From the NCBI RefSeq assembly GCF_003324565.1, contig NZ_QOLA01000004.1:409733-473732 (forward strand): a DNA stretch of 64,000 bases, given 5' to 3'. The stretch's first letter is position 1, and the number at the start of each line of letters is the position of its first letter. Made by a program: the position numbers and the translations under genes. The notes under the pieces were generated by a model that saw only the letters and a program-made list of their open reading frames with translations, was not told where the DNA came from and did no database searches. This document shows, piece after piece, positions 35,831 through 44,183 of the stretch. Origin of the DNA: Streptomyces sp. SDr-06. Its GTDB lineage: Bacteria > Actinomycetota > Actinomycetes > Streptomycetales > Streptomycetaceae.

Positions 35831-36258
35831 TGCCCAGTCAGCTCGGTCAGGTGATCCGCTTCGGCTTCGTCGGCGGCGTCAACACCTGCACCTTCTACGC
35901 CTTCTACTGGCCGCTGCTTCACCTCGCGCACCTGCCGTACTTCGTCGCGTACACCATCGCCTTCCTGCTCAGCATGGTCGGCTCGTTCTTCCTCAACACC
36001 TACTTCACCTACCGCACCAAGCCGTCCTGGAAGAAGTTCCTCCTCTTCCCGCTCACCAACGTCACCAACTTTGTGGTGCAGAGCGCGGGCCTGTTCGCCC
36101 TGGTGCACTGGGTCGGGATGAACAAGACGATCGCCCCGCTGGTCGCCGCCGTCGTGGCGATCCCGTTCACCTATGTGCTGTCCCGCAAGATCCTCGTGCC
36201 GGGGCACCGCGAGGCGGGCGAGGCCGTACCGGTCGCGCCGAAGATACCGGTGAAGTAG
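35830..36258 (+). CDS. GtrA family membrane protein
   Basis: A four-helix protein of 142 residues (VIRFGFVGGVNTCTFYAFYW, YFVAYTIAFLLSMVGSFFLNTYFTYR, FPLTNVTNFVVQSAGLFALVHWVG, IAPLVAAVVAIPFTYVLSRKILV). GtrA proteins are thought to flip the polyprenyl-phosphate sugar made by the adjacent GtrB. With YfhO as the external transferase this forms a complete three-component glycosylation unit. It overlaps the preceding stop by one base and is followed by a strong hairpin. Confidence 0.92.
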   Translation: MPSQLGQVIRFGFVGGVNTCTFYAFYWPLLHLAHLPYFVAYTIAFLLSMVGSFFLNTYFTYRTKPSWKKFLLFPLTNVTNFVVQSAGLFALVHWVGMNKTIAPLVAAVVAIPFTYVLSRKILVPGHREAGEAVPVAPKIPVK

Positions 36259-36281
36259 CTCGCACCCGCGCGACGCGACAC

Positions 36282-36318
36282 GCAAGGGGGGCGGACACCG
36301 ACGGTGTCCGCCCCTTGC
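36282..36318. terminator. Bidirectional terminator
   Basis: GCAAGG-GG-GGCGGACACC pairs with GGTGTCCGCCCCTTGC around a GAC loop: 16 bp with a two-base bulge. It lies between the convergent gtrA-like and PIG-L genes. Confidence 0.8.
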
Positions 36319-36329
36319 GCGCGCTCCCG

Positions 36330-38537
36330 CTAGACACGGCTGCCCGCGCTCTCCTTCACCGCCGGCACCCACTCGCCGAACCGGGCACCCGGCCTGGTCT
36401 GACGGGACGCGTACAACTGGCCGTCCGTGCCGATCACCGCGAGCACGGCCCGCCCCGACGAGTCCTGCGCCGCGCCCGGTATCCCCACGAACTGCACACC
36501 CGGACTCTCCCAGCCCGCCGCCTGCGCCGACTCCTCCGACGACGGAACCACCCGGCCCCCGTTGTCCCGGGCCGCCAGCACCAGCGTGCCGCCGCTCCCG
36601 CTGAGCCGGTACGCGGTGACCCGGCCGTAGCCGCCCGCCGGAGTACGCCGCGCCACCGTCCACGCACCGCCCGGACCACCCGGCGAGGCGACCGCCACCT
36701 GGGCCGTGCCCGCCTGACGGTAGACGGCCGACGCGCCGCCCTTGCCGTCCGCGACCAGACTCACCGCGCTGCCCGACGGCGTCAGACCCGTCGGCGCCGA
36801 CAGCTTCGGCACCTCACCCGGCGACGGCGACACCCAGTGCAGCACCGTCTTGGCGACCGGAGCCGCCACGTGCAGCCGGCCCGACGGATCGACCAGCGCG
36901 TCGATCCCCTCCACCACCAGCGGATGCGGAGGCTGCTTGCCCGGCGGATGGTCCAGAAGCTGCCAGGGCCCCCAGTCCTTGCCGCCCCGGCCGCTGCGCA
37001 GCGCCACATCGCCCGCCCAGTTCCGCGCCAGCACATGCACGGTGCCGTCCGGCGCCAGCGCGGTCGCCGGGAAACCCGTCTCCAGCGACTTGTCGGGCGC
37101 CGCGTCCGGAGTGCCGAGCGAACTCCACGCGCCGAACCTGGGCACCCCGTCGGCGCCCGTCCCGCTCTGCAGGACGCACACCAGCTCCTTGTGGTGCTTC
37201 TCGCCCTTGAACGGCAGGACCGTACGCGTCGCGAACAGCTGAAGCGTTCCGTCCGCGTGGCGCACCACCTCCACCTGCGGATCCAGCGGCGAGCCCGCGC
37301 TGCCCACCACGTCGAACGGCCCCGCCCACGGCCCCTTGCCCGCCGCCCGCTCCACCCAGCAGCGCACCGCGCCGTTCAGCACCGAGAACGCCGCCAGACG
37401 GCCGTCCTTCAGCGGCGCGATCCAGCGCGAGGTCCCCGGCGTGCGGGTCCGCGTGCCACGCGCCCAGCCGGCCCCGCCCGCCTTCAGCCCGTTCGGGCCC
37501 ACCTTCAGGTCGCCGCAGCCCGACGGGTCACCGCAGTCCCGGTGGTCCACCCAGCCGTACGCGTTCAGGAGCTGGGCCGTGCGCCGGGTCGTCGCCGCGT
37601 CCAGGGACGGCGGCGTGTAGTTCGTCGGATAGCCGAAGTAGTTGGTCACCGACGCGGCACGGCCCTTGCCCGCACCCCAGTACCGCTCCATCGCCGCCTG
37701 CATGAAACGGGCCGACGCGGTGTGGTCCTGGTGGTCCAGATAGCTCAGCCCGCGCAGTATCGTCGGCGCGCTCATCATCGCCACCGTCTCGCGCGGAGCA
37801 TGCAGGGGCGTGGGGTCAAGGGTGCGTATCACCGTGGGATTGACCCGCGCGATCGCCGCCGCGAGCGCGTCCGTGAGCTGGTCCCGCGTATAGGCGCGCG
37901 GCATCCGCACCGTGCTGCCCGTGCCCGGCAGCGTCGGCAGCTGCTCGATCGCGCCCAGCCACAGACCCCGCATGCTCACCGGACGCGGCACGCTCACATA
38001 GCGCGCCTCGCACAACCCCATGTAGATCAACTGGCAGTGCGGAGCCGCCCGCAGATAGTGCAGCTCCGAGCGGAACCCCGGCAGCAGCTCCACCGGCTCC
38101 ACCGACCACGGACTGTTGTCGTCACCCGTCGCCATCAACGCGTGGGCGGCCCGCAGCCCATTGATCCGGGCCCGCGCGAAACCCGGCCGGTCCGTCGGCA
38201 GCGACTTGAACTGCGGGCTCTTCGGCGCCGCGTTGCGGCCGTCCGACTCGCCACTGGTCATGCACACCGTCACCGACAGGGCGCCGCTGCGGATCGACTG
38301 CTCCAGATCCGGATTCATGAAGTAGATGCCGTCGTCGGCATGCGCGATCACATGCAGATACGCCTGGTCCGGCGCCGCGGACGCCGGCTTCCCCGTCGTC
38401 GTCCCGGTGGACGGGCCCTGCACCCCCGCCCCGCCCCGCGGTGCCAGCCACTGCCATCCTCCGTAGGCAAGAGGCGCCGCCACAAGTCCGCCCCCGGCGA
38501 CTTGCAACAGACGTCTACGAGACGGCGACGACGGCAT
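36330..38537 (-). CDS. Exported PIG-L/LmbE-type deacetylase with beta-propeller-like C-terminus
   Basis: Likely removes acetyl groups from N-acetylated sugars of an extracytoplasmic glycan. A twin-arginine signal (SRRRLLQVAGGGLVAAPLAYGG) follows MPSSP. The zinc motif is IAHADDG, in which Ala replaces the usual Pro of AHPDDE and Gly the Glu. The downstream HxDH motif is DHQDHTASARF. After residue ~330 the protein holds six or seven repeats of the form ...DGRLAAFSVLNGAVRCW... and ...DGTLQLFATRTVL..., typical of a sialidase/tectonin-like propeller that could bind glycan. ATG 38537 has AAGGAG 8 nt upstream, giving 735 residues. It faces the glycosylation trio. Confidence 0.85.
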   Translation of the reverse strand: MPSSPSRRRLLQVAGGGLVAAPLAYGGWQWLAPRGGAGVQGPSTGTTTGKPASAAPDQAYLHVIAHADDGIYFMNPDLEQSIRSGALSVTVCMTSGESDGRNAAPKSPQFKSLPTDRPGFARARINGLRAAHALMATGDDNSPWSVEPVELLPGFRSELHYLRAAPHCQLIYMGLCEARYVSVPRPVSMRGLWLGAIEQLPTLPGTGSTVRMPRAYTRDQLTDALAAAIARVNPTVIRTLDPTPLHAPRETVAMMSAPTILRGLSYLDHQDHTASARFMQAAMERYWGAGKGRAASVTNYFGYPTNYTPPSLDAATTRRTAQLLNAYGWVDHRDCGDPSGCGDLKVGPNGLKAGGAGWARGTRTRTPGTSRWIAPLKDGRLAAFSVLNGAVRCWVERAAGKGPWAGPFDVVGSAGSPLDPQVEVVRHADGTLQLFATRTVLPFKGEKHHKELVCVLQSGTGADGVPRFGAWSSLGTPDAAPDKSLETGFPATALAPDGTVHVLARNWAGDVALRSGRGGKDWGPWQLLDHPPGKQPPHPLVVEGIDALVDPSGRLHVAAPVAKTVLHWVSPSPGEVPKLSAPTGLTPSGSAVSLVADGKGGASAVYRQAGTAQVAVASPGGPGGAWTVARRTPAGGYGRVTAYRLSGSGGTLVLAARDNGGRVVPSSEESAQAAGWESPGVQFVGIPGAAQDSSGRAVLAVIGTDGQLYASRQTRPGARFGEWVPAVKESAGSRV

Positions 38538-38843
38538 CCGGCACGCTCCTTGTTGCGTCCATGTGAGCCGAGCCCCGCCCCGCACCCACCATGGAGTTGT
38601 TCGACTGGTCATCAGAAGGGAGGGCCAAGCGGCTGCGGAGGTTTCACTTCAGACGCTAAATTTGCCCGGCTGGTACGAAACAGCAAGCTACGGACGTGTG
38701 GGCTTCAGCACCCCCTCGGGCCATCACTTCCCCAGTTTTCGTACTTTGTCGAACTTAAAGGTTCTCTGCGCGGTCACGTTGAGGCTGTCCGCCGATTGGA
38801 ACTTCCAAGCGCCCGACACCCGTCCTGACATAGATTTCACCGT
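38538..38843. other. AT-rich intergenic region between the deacetylase and proB
   Basis: 306 bp without a gene and distinctly less GC-rich than the rest of the window, with patches such as CGCTAAATTTGCC and TTTTCGTACTTTGTCGAACT. It must hold the divergent promoters of both flanking genes. Only the proB -10 (TAGATT, 38831) is clear. No tRNA, repeat or ORF is evident. Confidence 0.5.
38831..38836 (+). promoter_or_regulatory. -10 box of a leaderless proB promoter
   Basis: TAGATT lies 7 nt before the proB GTG, and no ribosome site is present. Confidence 0.5.
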
Positions 38844-39971
38844 GTGACAGTGGCAAGGCAGCAGGTGGCACAGGCCCGCAGAATCGTAGTCAAGATCGGC
38901 TCCTCCTCACTCACCACCGCCTCCGGCGGCCTCGACGCGGACCGCGTCGACGCCCTCGTGGACGTGCTCGCCAAGGCGCGCAGCGGCGGCGAGAAGGAGA
39001 TCGTCCTGGTGTCCTCCGGCGCCATCGCCGCCGGCCTCGCCCCACTCGGCCTGCGCCGCCGCCCCACCGACCTCGCCCGCCAGCAAGCCGCCGCCAGCGT
39101 CGGCCAAGGCCTCCTCGTCGCCCGCTACACCGCCTCCTTCGCCCGCTACGGCGTCCGCGTCGGACAGGTCCTGCTCACCACCGACGACACCAGCCGCCGC
39201 GCCCACTACCGCAACGCCTACCGCACCCTCGACCAACTCCTGGCCATGGGCGCCCTCCCCGTCGTCAACGAGAACGACACCGTCGCCACCGACGAGATCC
39301 GCTTCGGCGACAACGACCGGCTCGCCGCCCTCGTCGCCCACCTCGTCCGCGCCGACCTGCTCGTCCTGCTCTCCGACGTCGACGGCCTCTACGACGGCGA
39401 CCCCGCCAAACCCGGCACCTCACGCATCGACGAAGTCCACGGCCCGGCCGACATCGCCCACGTCCAGATCGGCAGCGCCGGCAAGGCCGGCGTCGGCACC
39501 GGCGGCATGGTCACCAAGGTCGAAGCCGCCCGCATCGCCGCCGCCGCCGGCATCCCCGTCGTCCTCACCTCCGCCAGCCAGGCCGCCGACGCACTCGCCG
39601 GACGCGCCACCGGCACCCACTTCCACCGCACCGGCCGCCGCTCCGCCGACCGCCTCCTCTGGCTCGCCCACGCCTCCACCCCCCAAGGCGCCCTCATCCT
39701 CGACGACGGAGCCGTACACGCCATCGTCGAAGGCCACAAATCCCTGCTCCCCGCCGGAATCGCCGCCGTCGAGGGCGACTTCGCCGCCGGCGACCCCGTC
39801 GAACTCCGCGACCCCCAGGGCCGCGCAGTCGCCCGCGGCCTCGTCACCTTCGACGCCAAGGAGATCCCCCAACTCCTCGGCCGCTCCACCCACGACCTCG
39901 CCAAGGAACTCGGCCCCGGCTACGAGCGCGAAGTCGTACACAGGGACGATCTGGTCGTCCTGCACCCCTGA
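38844..39971 (+). CDS. proB: Glutamate 5-kinase
   Basis: First step of proline synthesis, phosphorylating glutamate for ProA. The amino-acid kinase domain (1-260) has VVKIGSSSLT, VLVSSGAIAAGLAPLG, ALPVVNENDTVAT, FGDNDRLAALVA, LLSDVDGLYDGDP and the GTGGMVTKVEAARIAAAAGI signature. A C-terminal PUA domain (about 285-375) follows. The length of 375 residues is normal. proA is separated from it by one small gene and a hairpin. Confidence 0.97.
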   Translation: MTVARQQVAQARRIVVKIGSSSLTTASGGLDADRVDALVDVLAKARSGGEKEIVLVSSGAIAAGLAPLGLRRRPTDLARQQAAASVGQGLLVARYTASFARYGVRVGQVLLTTDDTSRRAHYRNAYRTLDQLLAMGALPVVNENDTVATDEIRFGDNDRLAALVAHLVRADLLVLLSDVDGLYDGDPAKPGTSRIDEVHGPADIAHVQIGSAGKAGVGTGGMVTKVEAARIAAAAGIPVVLTSASQAADALAGRATGTHFHRTGRRSADRLLWLAHASTPQGALILDDGAVHAIVEGHKSLLPAGIAAVEGDFAAGDPVELRDPQGRAVARGLVTFDAKEIPQLLGRSTHDLAKELGPGYEREVVHRDDLVVLHP

Positions 39972-40057
39972 AACGGCTGAAAGTCCAGCCATAAGACAGA
40001 CACCTTCAGGAAAACCACCCCGCGCCCGGCCTCGGGCTGGTCAACTTTGAAGCGGGG

Positions 40058-40087
40058 GTACGCGCGGGACGGCAACCCGCGCAGTAC
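40058..40087 (+). terminator. Hairpin after proB
   Basis: GTAC-GCGCGGG pairs with CCCGCGC-A-GTAC around a 7-nt loop: 11 bp with one bulge. Confidence 0.65.
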
Positions 40088-40124
40088 CGCACCGCATCGC
40101 ACACAGCAGCACAGGAGGCCGCCG

Positions 40125-40583
40125 GTGAGACGAGCGCGCCCGGGGGCGGCGCCCCGAGGGACGACGGCTGAGCGGACCCTGACCAGTGTGGGGACGGGGG
40201 CCGACGTCGAACGCAGAGAGGTACACGAACAGCCCGGGGACACCCCCAGGCTGTGGCACATCACGCTGAGCGTGTCGGGAGCCGAGGCCCCGCTGAAAGA
40301 GGTCCGCCGCGGCCTCGAACAGCTCGCCCACGACCACCCGTTCCTGCTGACCAGCAGATACGCCAACGACCACGCCGAGATCCGCTACTGGGAAGAGGCC
40401 CGCGACCTCCACGACGCGGCCGCCGTCGCGCTGCGCCTGTGGGGCGAACACCGCTCCACCGCCAAGCTGCCGCCATGGGAGATCGTCGGCCTCGAAGTGA
40501 TCGACCGCGGCACCTACCACCAGCGACTCGCCGAGGGATACGGCCCGCCACCGGCCGCCCCCGTCGGCGTCCACCCTTTCTGA
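40125..40583 (+). CDS. Conserved small protein between proB and proA
   Basis: No recognised function. GTG 40125 has a full AGGAGG 6 nt upstream and is preferred to longer in-frame readings that would run through the proB hairpin. The first ~45 of 152 residues are Arg/Gly-rich and probably disordered. The rest is a compact alpha/beta domain (LWHITLSVSGAEAPLKEVRRGLEQLAHDHPF, LTSRYANDHAEIRYWEEARDLHDAAAVALRLW) ending in a conserved-looking RGTYHQRLAEGYG. The beta-alpha-beta layout with an acidic centre could be ferredoxin-like. Its position hints at proline metabolism, nothing more. Confidence 0.7.
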   Translation: MRRARPGAAPRGTTAERTLTSVGTGADVERREVHEQPGDTPRLWHITLSVSGAEAPLKEVRRGLEQLAHDHPFLLTSRYANDHAEIRYWEEARDLHDAAAVALRLWGEHRSTAKLPPWEIVGLEVIDRGTYHQRLAEGYGPPPAAPVGVHPF

Positions 40584-40645
40584 GCCCGCTCCCCGGCCGC
40601 GTCTCGGGGAGCGGAACACGGGCCGGACGACCACCCGCCGCCCAT

Positions 40646-40651
40646 TAGTCT
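40646..40651 (+). promoter_or_regulatory. -10 box of a leaderless proA promoter
   Basis: TAGTCT is exactly 6 nt before the proA ATG, with no ribosome site. proA thus has its own promoter apart from proB. Confidence 0.55.
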
Positions 40652-40657
40652 GCCGAC

Positions 40658-41959
40658 ATGGTTTCGCTCCCCTCGCCCTCCCCGGCCACCCCCTCCGACG
40701 ACATGTCCCCGGTCACCAGGACCGCCCACCGGGCCCGCGCCGCGGCCGCCGAGATCGCGCCACTTCCGCGCGCGGCCAAGGACGAGGCACTGCTCGCCAT
40801 CGCCGACGCCCTCGAAGCACGGACCGCCGAGATCGTCGAGGCCAACGCCGTGGACGTCGCCAAGGCCCGCGAGACCGGCACCAGCGAGACCGTCATCGAC
40901 CGGCTCACCCTCACCCCCGACCGGATCCGCGCCATCGCCTCCGACGTACGCGACGTGGCCGCCCTGCCCGACCCCGTCGGCGAAGTCGTCCGCGGCTCCA
41001 CCCTGCCCAACGGCATCGACCTCCGGCAGATCCGCGTCCCGCTCGGCGTCGTCGGCATCATCTACGAAGCCCGGCCCAACGTCACCGTGGACGCCGCCGC
41101 CCTCTGCCTCAAGTCCGGCAACGCCGTCCTGCTGCGCGGCTCCTCCTCCGCGTACGCCTCCAACACCGCGCTGGTGGACGTGGTGCGCGACGCCGTCGGC
41201 GCCGCGGGCCTGCCCGCCGACGCCGTCCAGCTCGTCCCCGGCGAATCCCGCGACTCGGTCCGCGCACTCATGCGCGCCCGCGGCCTCGTGGACGTCCTCA
41301 TCCCGCGCGGCGGCGCCTCCCTCATCCGCACCGTCGTCGAGGAATCCACCGTCCCCGTCATCGAGACCGGCACCGGCAACTGCCACGTCTACGTCGACGC
41401 CCAGGCCGACCTCGACATGGCCGTCGACATCCTGATCAACTCCAAGGCGCAGCGCCCCTCGGTCTGCAACTCCGCCGAGACCCTCCTCGTGCACCAGGAC
41501 ATCGCGGACGCCTTCCTGCCCCGCGCCCTGGACGCACTCGCCGACGCCGGCGTCACCGTCCACGCCGACGAGCGGGTGCGGGCATACGCCGACGCCGCCA
41601 AGGCCACCGTCGTCGAGGCCACCGCCGAGGACTGGGAGACCGAGTACCTCTCGTACGACATCGCAGCCGCGGTCGTCGACTCCCTCGACGCCGCCGTCGC
41701 CCACATCCGCCGGTGGACCTCCGGGCACACCGAGGCCATCGTCACCACCTCCCAGGCCGCCGCACGCCGCTTCACCCAGCTGGTCGACTCCACGACCGTC
41801 GCCGTCAACGCCTCCACCCGGTTCACCGACGGCGGCCAGTTCGGATTCGGCGCCGAGATCGGCATCTCCACCCAGAAGCTGCACGCCCGCGGCCCCATGG
41901 GACTGCCCGAGCTGACCTCGACGAAGTACATCGTGACCGGCGACGGTCACATCCGGTAA
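40658..41959 (+). CDS. proA: Gamma-glutamyl phosphate reductase
   Basis: Reduces glutamyl-5-phosphate with NADPH to the semialdehyde in proline synthesis. Aldehyde-dehydrogenase fold: [74 protein letters not shown]. The catalytic Cys270 lies in [13 protein letters not shown], and the C-terminal signature is [38 protein letters not shown]. Length is 433 residues. A leaderless-type -10 lies 6 nt upstream. An Ala/Ser-rich N-terminal ~15 residues precedes the core. Confidence 0.97.
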   Translation: MVSLPSPSPATPSDDMSPVTRTAHRARAAAAEIAPLPRAAKDEALLAIADALEARTAEIVEANAVDVAKARETGTSETVIDRLTLTPDRIRAIASDVRDVAALPDPVGEVVRGSTLPNGIDLRQIRVPLGVVGIIYEARPNVTVDAAALCLKSGNAVLLRGSSSAYASNTALVDVVRDAVGAAGLPADAVQLVPGESRDSVRALMRARGLVDVLIPRGGASLIRTVVEESTVPVIETGTGNCHVYVDAQADLDMAVDILINSKAQRPSVCNSAETLLVHQDIADAFLPRALDALADAGVTVHADERVRAYADAAKATVVEATAEDWETEYLSYDIAAAVVDSLDAAVAHIRRWTSGHTEAIVTTSQAAARRFTQLVDSTTVAVNASTRFTDGGQFGFGAEIGISTQKLHARGPMGLPELTSTKYIVTGDGHIR

Positions 41960-42026
41960 CGGCACGCAACTCCCCGTCGAAGGGGGCGAGTTCGGCCACT
42001 CCCTGCCCAAAACGACTGCCCGGGGC

Positions 42027-42032
42027 TACGCT
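42027..42032 (+). promoter_or_regulatory. -10 box of a leaderless promoter
   Basis: TACGCT is exactly 6 nt before GTG 42039. Confidence 0.5.
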
Positions 42033-42038
42033 GAACGC

Positions 42039-42722
42039 GTGCCGGACGACGTAGGGGGCGGGCCGTTCCCGGACGGCTGGGAGCCCGACGACGACCGCGG
42101 GGGCGCGGACGATGACTTCGCCTCCGTGGTGTTCGACGAGGACTTCGTACGAGCCGCCGAGATCCACGAACCGAGCGCCGTCGAGCGCCTGCTCGCCGCC
42201 GCCCAGGCCCGCGCCGAGGCGGAGGCGGCCCGCGCCCGCGCGGGCGGCGGAGCCCCCGACGACGAGCCGTACGACGACTACGACCCCTACCGGCCCGGCC
42301 GCGACCCGGACGACCTCGGCGGACCCGGCCTGTCCGGCGGCGCCGAAGCGGGACCCTACGGCCGCCACGGCGGCGCCCTGCGCCCCTACCGCGGCCGCGC
42401 CCGCTGGCACCGCCCCGTCGCCTGGCTCCTCGCCGTCGTCATGGGCATCGGCATGATCGCCCTGGCCTTCTCGGCCGTCTACCGGGGCGCCACGTCCGAC
42501 CACGAGGACAAGGCCCCGCCCCCGGCCACCAGCAACGTCGACAACCCCACCAACGCGGCAGGACCCGGCACCGCCGCCGTCCCCGGCAGCTCCGGCGACC
42601 TGGGCCCACCCCTCGGCGCCGCCCCCGCCACCCCCTCCACCGCCGCCTCCAGTTCTGCCTCGGCCTCCGCCTCGGCCGACTATGGCGCCCCACCTGTCCC
42701 GGCGGTGCCGCGGGTGCCTTAG
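42039..42722 (+). CDS. Single-pass membrane protein with N-terminal SVVFDE motif (first of a pair)
   Basis: No named family. An acidic N-terminus contains DDDFASVVFDEDFVRAAEIH, then EPSAVERLLAAAQARAEAEA (helical), a Tyr/Asp/Pro linker (DDYDPYRPGRDPDD), one membrane helix (VAWLLAVVMGIGMIALAFSAVY, about residues 128-149) and an external Pro/Ala/Ser tail of ~75 residues. The SVVFDE-x-FVRAA motif recurs in the protein at 42901. The N-in orientation would leave the motif in the cytoplasm. In S. coelicolor one of the genes in this place (SCO2584, from memory) is an MreB partner. Confidence 0.72.
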   Translation: MPDDVGGGPFPDGWEPDDDRGGADDDFASVVFDEDFVRAAEIHEPSAVERLLAAAQARAEAEAARARAGGGAPDDEPYDDYDPYRPGRDPDDLGGPGLSGGAEAGPYGRHGGALRPYRGRARWHRPVAWLLAVVMGIGMIALAFSAVYRGATSDHEDKAPPPATSNVDNPTNAAGPGTAAVPGSSGDLGPPLGAAPATPSTAASSSASASASADYGAPPVPAVPRVP

Positions 42723-42758
42723 GGGGCTTCGGGGTGGGGGCGAGGGCTTGCGGTCGAC

Positions 42759-42792
42759 GGGGTGGGGGCCCCTCCCCCCCGCCCCCCACCCC
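42759..42792 (+). terminator. GC-extreme hairpin
   Basis: GGGGTGGGGGC pairs with GCCCCCCACCCC across a C-rich loop. The strand is almost pure G then pure C here. Confidence 0.65.
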
Positions 42793-42888
42793 ACCCGCCC
42801 CGCCCCCCTGAACAGCATCTGTAGATCCCCGTAGGAACTCGTCAGAAGTTGTCGTGTACCAGCGCGTTTACCTTTCCCTCACCAGACC

Positions 42889-42894
42889 TACCCT
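42889..42894 (+). promoter_or_regulatory. -10 box of a leaderless promoter
   Basis: TACCCT is exactly 6 nt before ATG 42901. A weak GTTTAC lies 17 bp further up. Confidence 0.5.
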
Positions 42895-42900
42895 GAAGGT

Positions 42901-43983
42901 ATGGCAGGGCGCGGAGAGCCACCCGAGGGGACACCGGAGGGCCTCCCCGGCGGTGGTGACGACGAGTACGGGTCCGTCGTCTTCGACGAATCGTTCGTCC
43001 GTGCTGCCCGCCTCCAGGAGTTCTCCGCCCAGGAGCGCATGCGCGAGCACGCCCGGGCCGTACGGTCCCGTCCCAGCTGGTCCCTCAGGGCATCCTCCAA
43101 ACCCGCCGTCGCGTTGGTCCTGCTGCTCCTCATAGCCTTCAGCACCGCCATCTACATGGGCATCCGGCACCCCTACGACCCGCCGCCCACCAGCCACCCC
43201 GAGCCGCTGCGGATGACCGTGATCCCGCTCGCTCCGCAGGGCCCGGTGCCCGGCGGCGACGCGGAGCAGCTCTTCTCGCACAGCCCGGCCGCCCAGTTCC
43301 GTACCGGCGGCTCCGGCATCAACCTGCCCTCGGCCACCAAGACCGCGCACTTCTCCGAGGCCCAGGTGATGAACGCCCTGTCCATCGCCAAGGACTACCT
43401 GGTCAAGTCGTCCCTGGACCCGGATGTCCTCTCCGGCGGCCCGGTCCACCAGATCCGGGTGCTGCTCGACCCCGATCTGATGGCCCAGTTCGACCAGAGC
43501 GTGGCCAGCCCGGTCGACGACGGCCGCCACTCCGCGACCGGCTGGCTGGTGCGCTTCGATCCGACCAAGGTGGCCCTGGCCGATCCCCGGATCAGGGTCC
43601 AGGGCTCGATGAGCTACGCGGAGTCCGGACCGGACGCGCTCGAGGTCGCCACCGACTACGTCTTCGTGTACGCCCTGCACCCGGTCGGGGACGGGCCCCA
43701 CACCACCGACGCCTCGCTGTTCACCGTCCGCCGTGAGCTCCACTTCCGCCTGGACCGCGAGGACCTGCGGCTCAACCGGACGGAGCTCCAGGCCAGCACC
43801 GTCGAGGCCGGTCCCCAGGCCTGCTCGGCCGACGTGGCGGGCCTGCTGCGCCCGCTCCTGGCGGGGGAGCGGGCGAGCGCCCAGAGCCCGGCCGGCACCG
43901 ACCCGTACGCGATCGGTCCCGCTCCGGAAGCACTCTGCGGCACCCTGGCGGCGGGCGCCCAGCCCTCGACCACCCCCGGTTGA
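42901..43983 (+). CDS. Single-pass membrane protein with SVVFDE motif and large external domain
   Basis: The second SVVFDE protein. The cytoplasmic N-terminus has DDEYGSVVFDESFVRAARLQ followed by EFSAQERMREHARAV, then one membrane helix (AVALVLLLLIAFSTAIYMGI, about residues 62-81) and a ~275-residue external domain. That domain has a mixed alpha/beta pattern (SEAQVMNALSIAKDYLVKSS, QIRVLLDPDLMAQFDQSV, TGWLVRFDPTKVALADP, ATDYVFVYALHPV) and two Cys (AGPQACSADVAG, APEALCGTLA) that could form a disulphide. No enzyme motif is recognised. It is the better positional match for the MreB partner SCO2584 of the S. coelicolor spore-wall complex, but that assignment rests on memory and gene order. Confidence 0.75.
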   Translation: MAGRGEPPEGTPEGLPGGGDDEYGSVVFDESFVRAARLQEFSAQERMREHARAVRSRPSWSLRASSKPAVALVLLLLIAFSTAIYMGIRHPYDPPPTSHPEPLRMTVIPLAPQGPVPGGDAEQLFSHSPAAQFRTGGSGINLPSATKTAHFSEAQVMNALSIAKDYLVKSSLDPDVLSGGPVHQIRVLLDPDLMAQFDQSVASPVDDGRHSATGWLVRFDPTKVALADPRIRVQGSMSYAESGPDALEVATDYVFVYALHPVGDGPHTTDASLFTVRRELHFRLDREDLRLNRTELQASTVEAGPQACSADVAGLLRPLLAGERASAQSPAGTDPYAIGPAPEALCGTLAAGAQPSTTPG

Positions 43984-44183
43984 CCCGGCGCAGACCCTCC
44001 CCGGCGTTCGGCCTGCGTGTCAGCAGGACACCCCTGGTCGCCCCTCGGCTGGGCCATGCCCCGAGCCACCCCACCATCAGCTCGTCAGCCAGGGCTCGCC
44101 AGTCCGCGCCCTCAGCCCTCCCGCCCCTCCGCAGGCCGCCCCGCTGTCAGTCCTCAATCAGGCCTCGCTCAGTCCTCCCCTTC

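Noticed and set aside
38538..38843. Hidden RNA gene or small ORF in the AT-rich gap
   Set aside because: No cloverleaf, no strong hairpin and no ORF with coding bias; it is best read as divergent promoter DNA.
42759..42820. G-rich/C-rich tract as a CRISPR-like or satellite repeat
   Set aside because: No repeat-spacer periodicity; it is a terminator hairpin in homopolymeric G and C.
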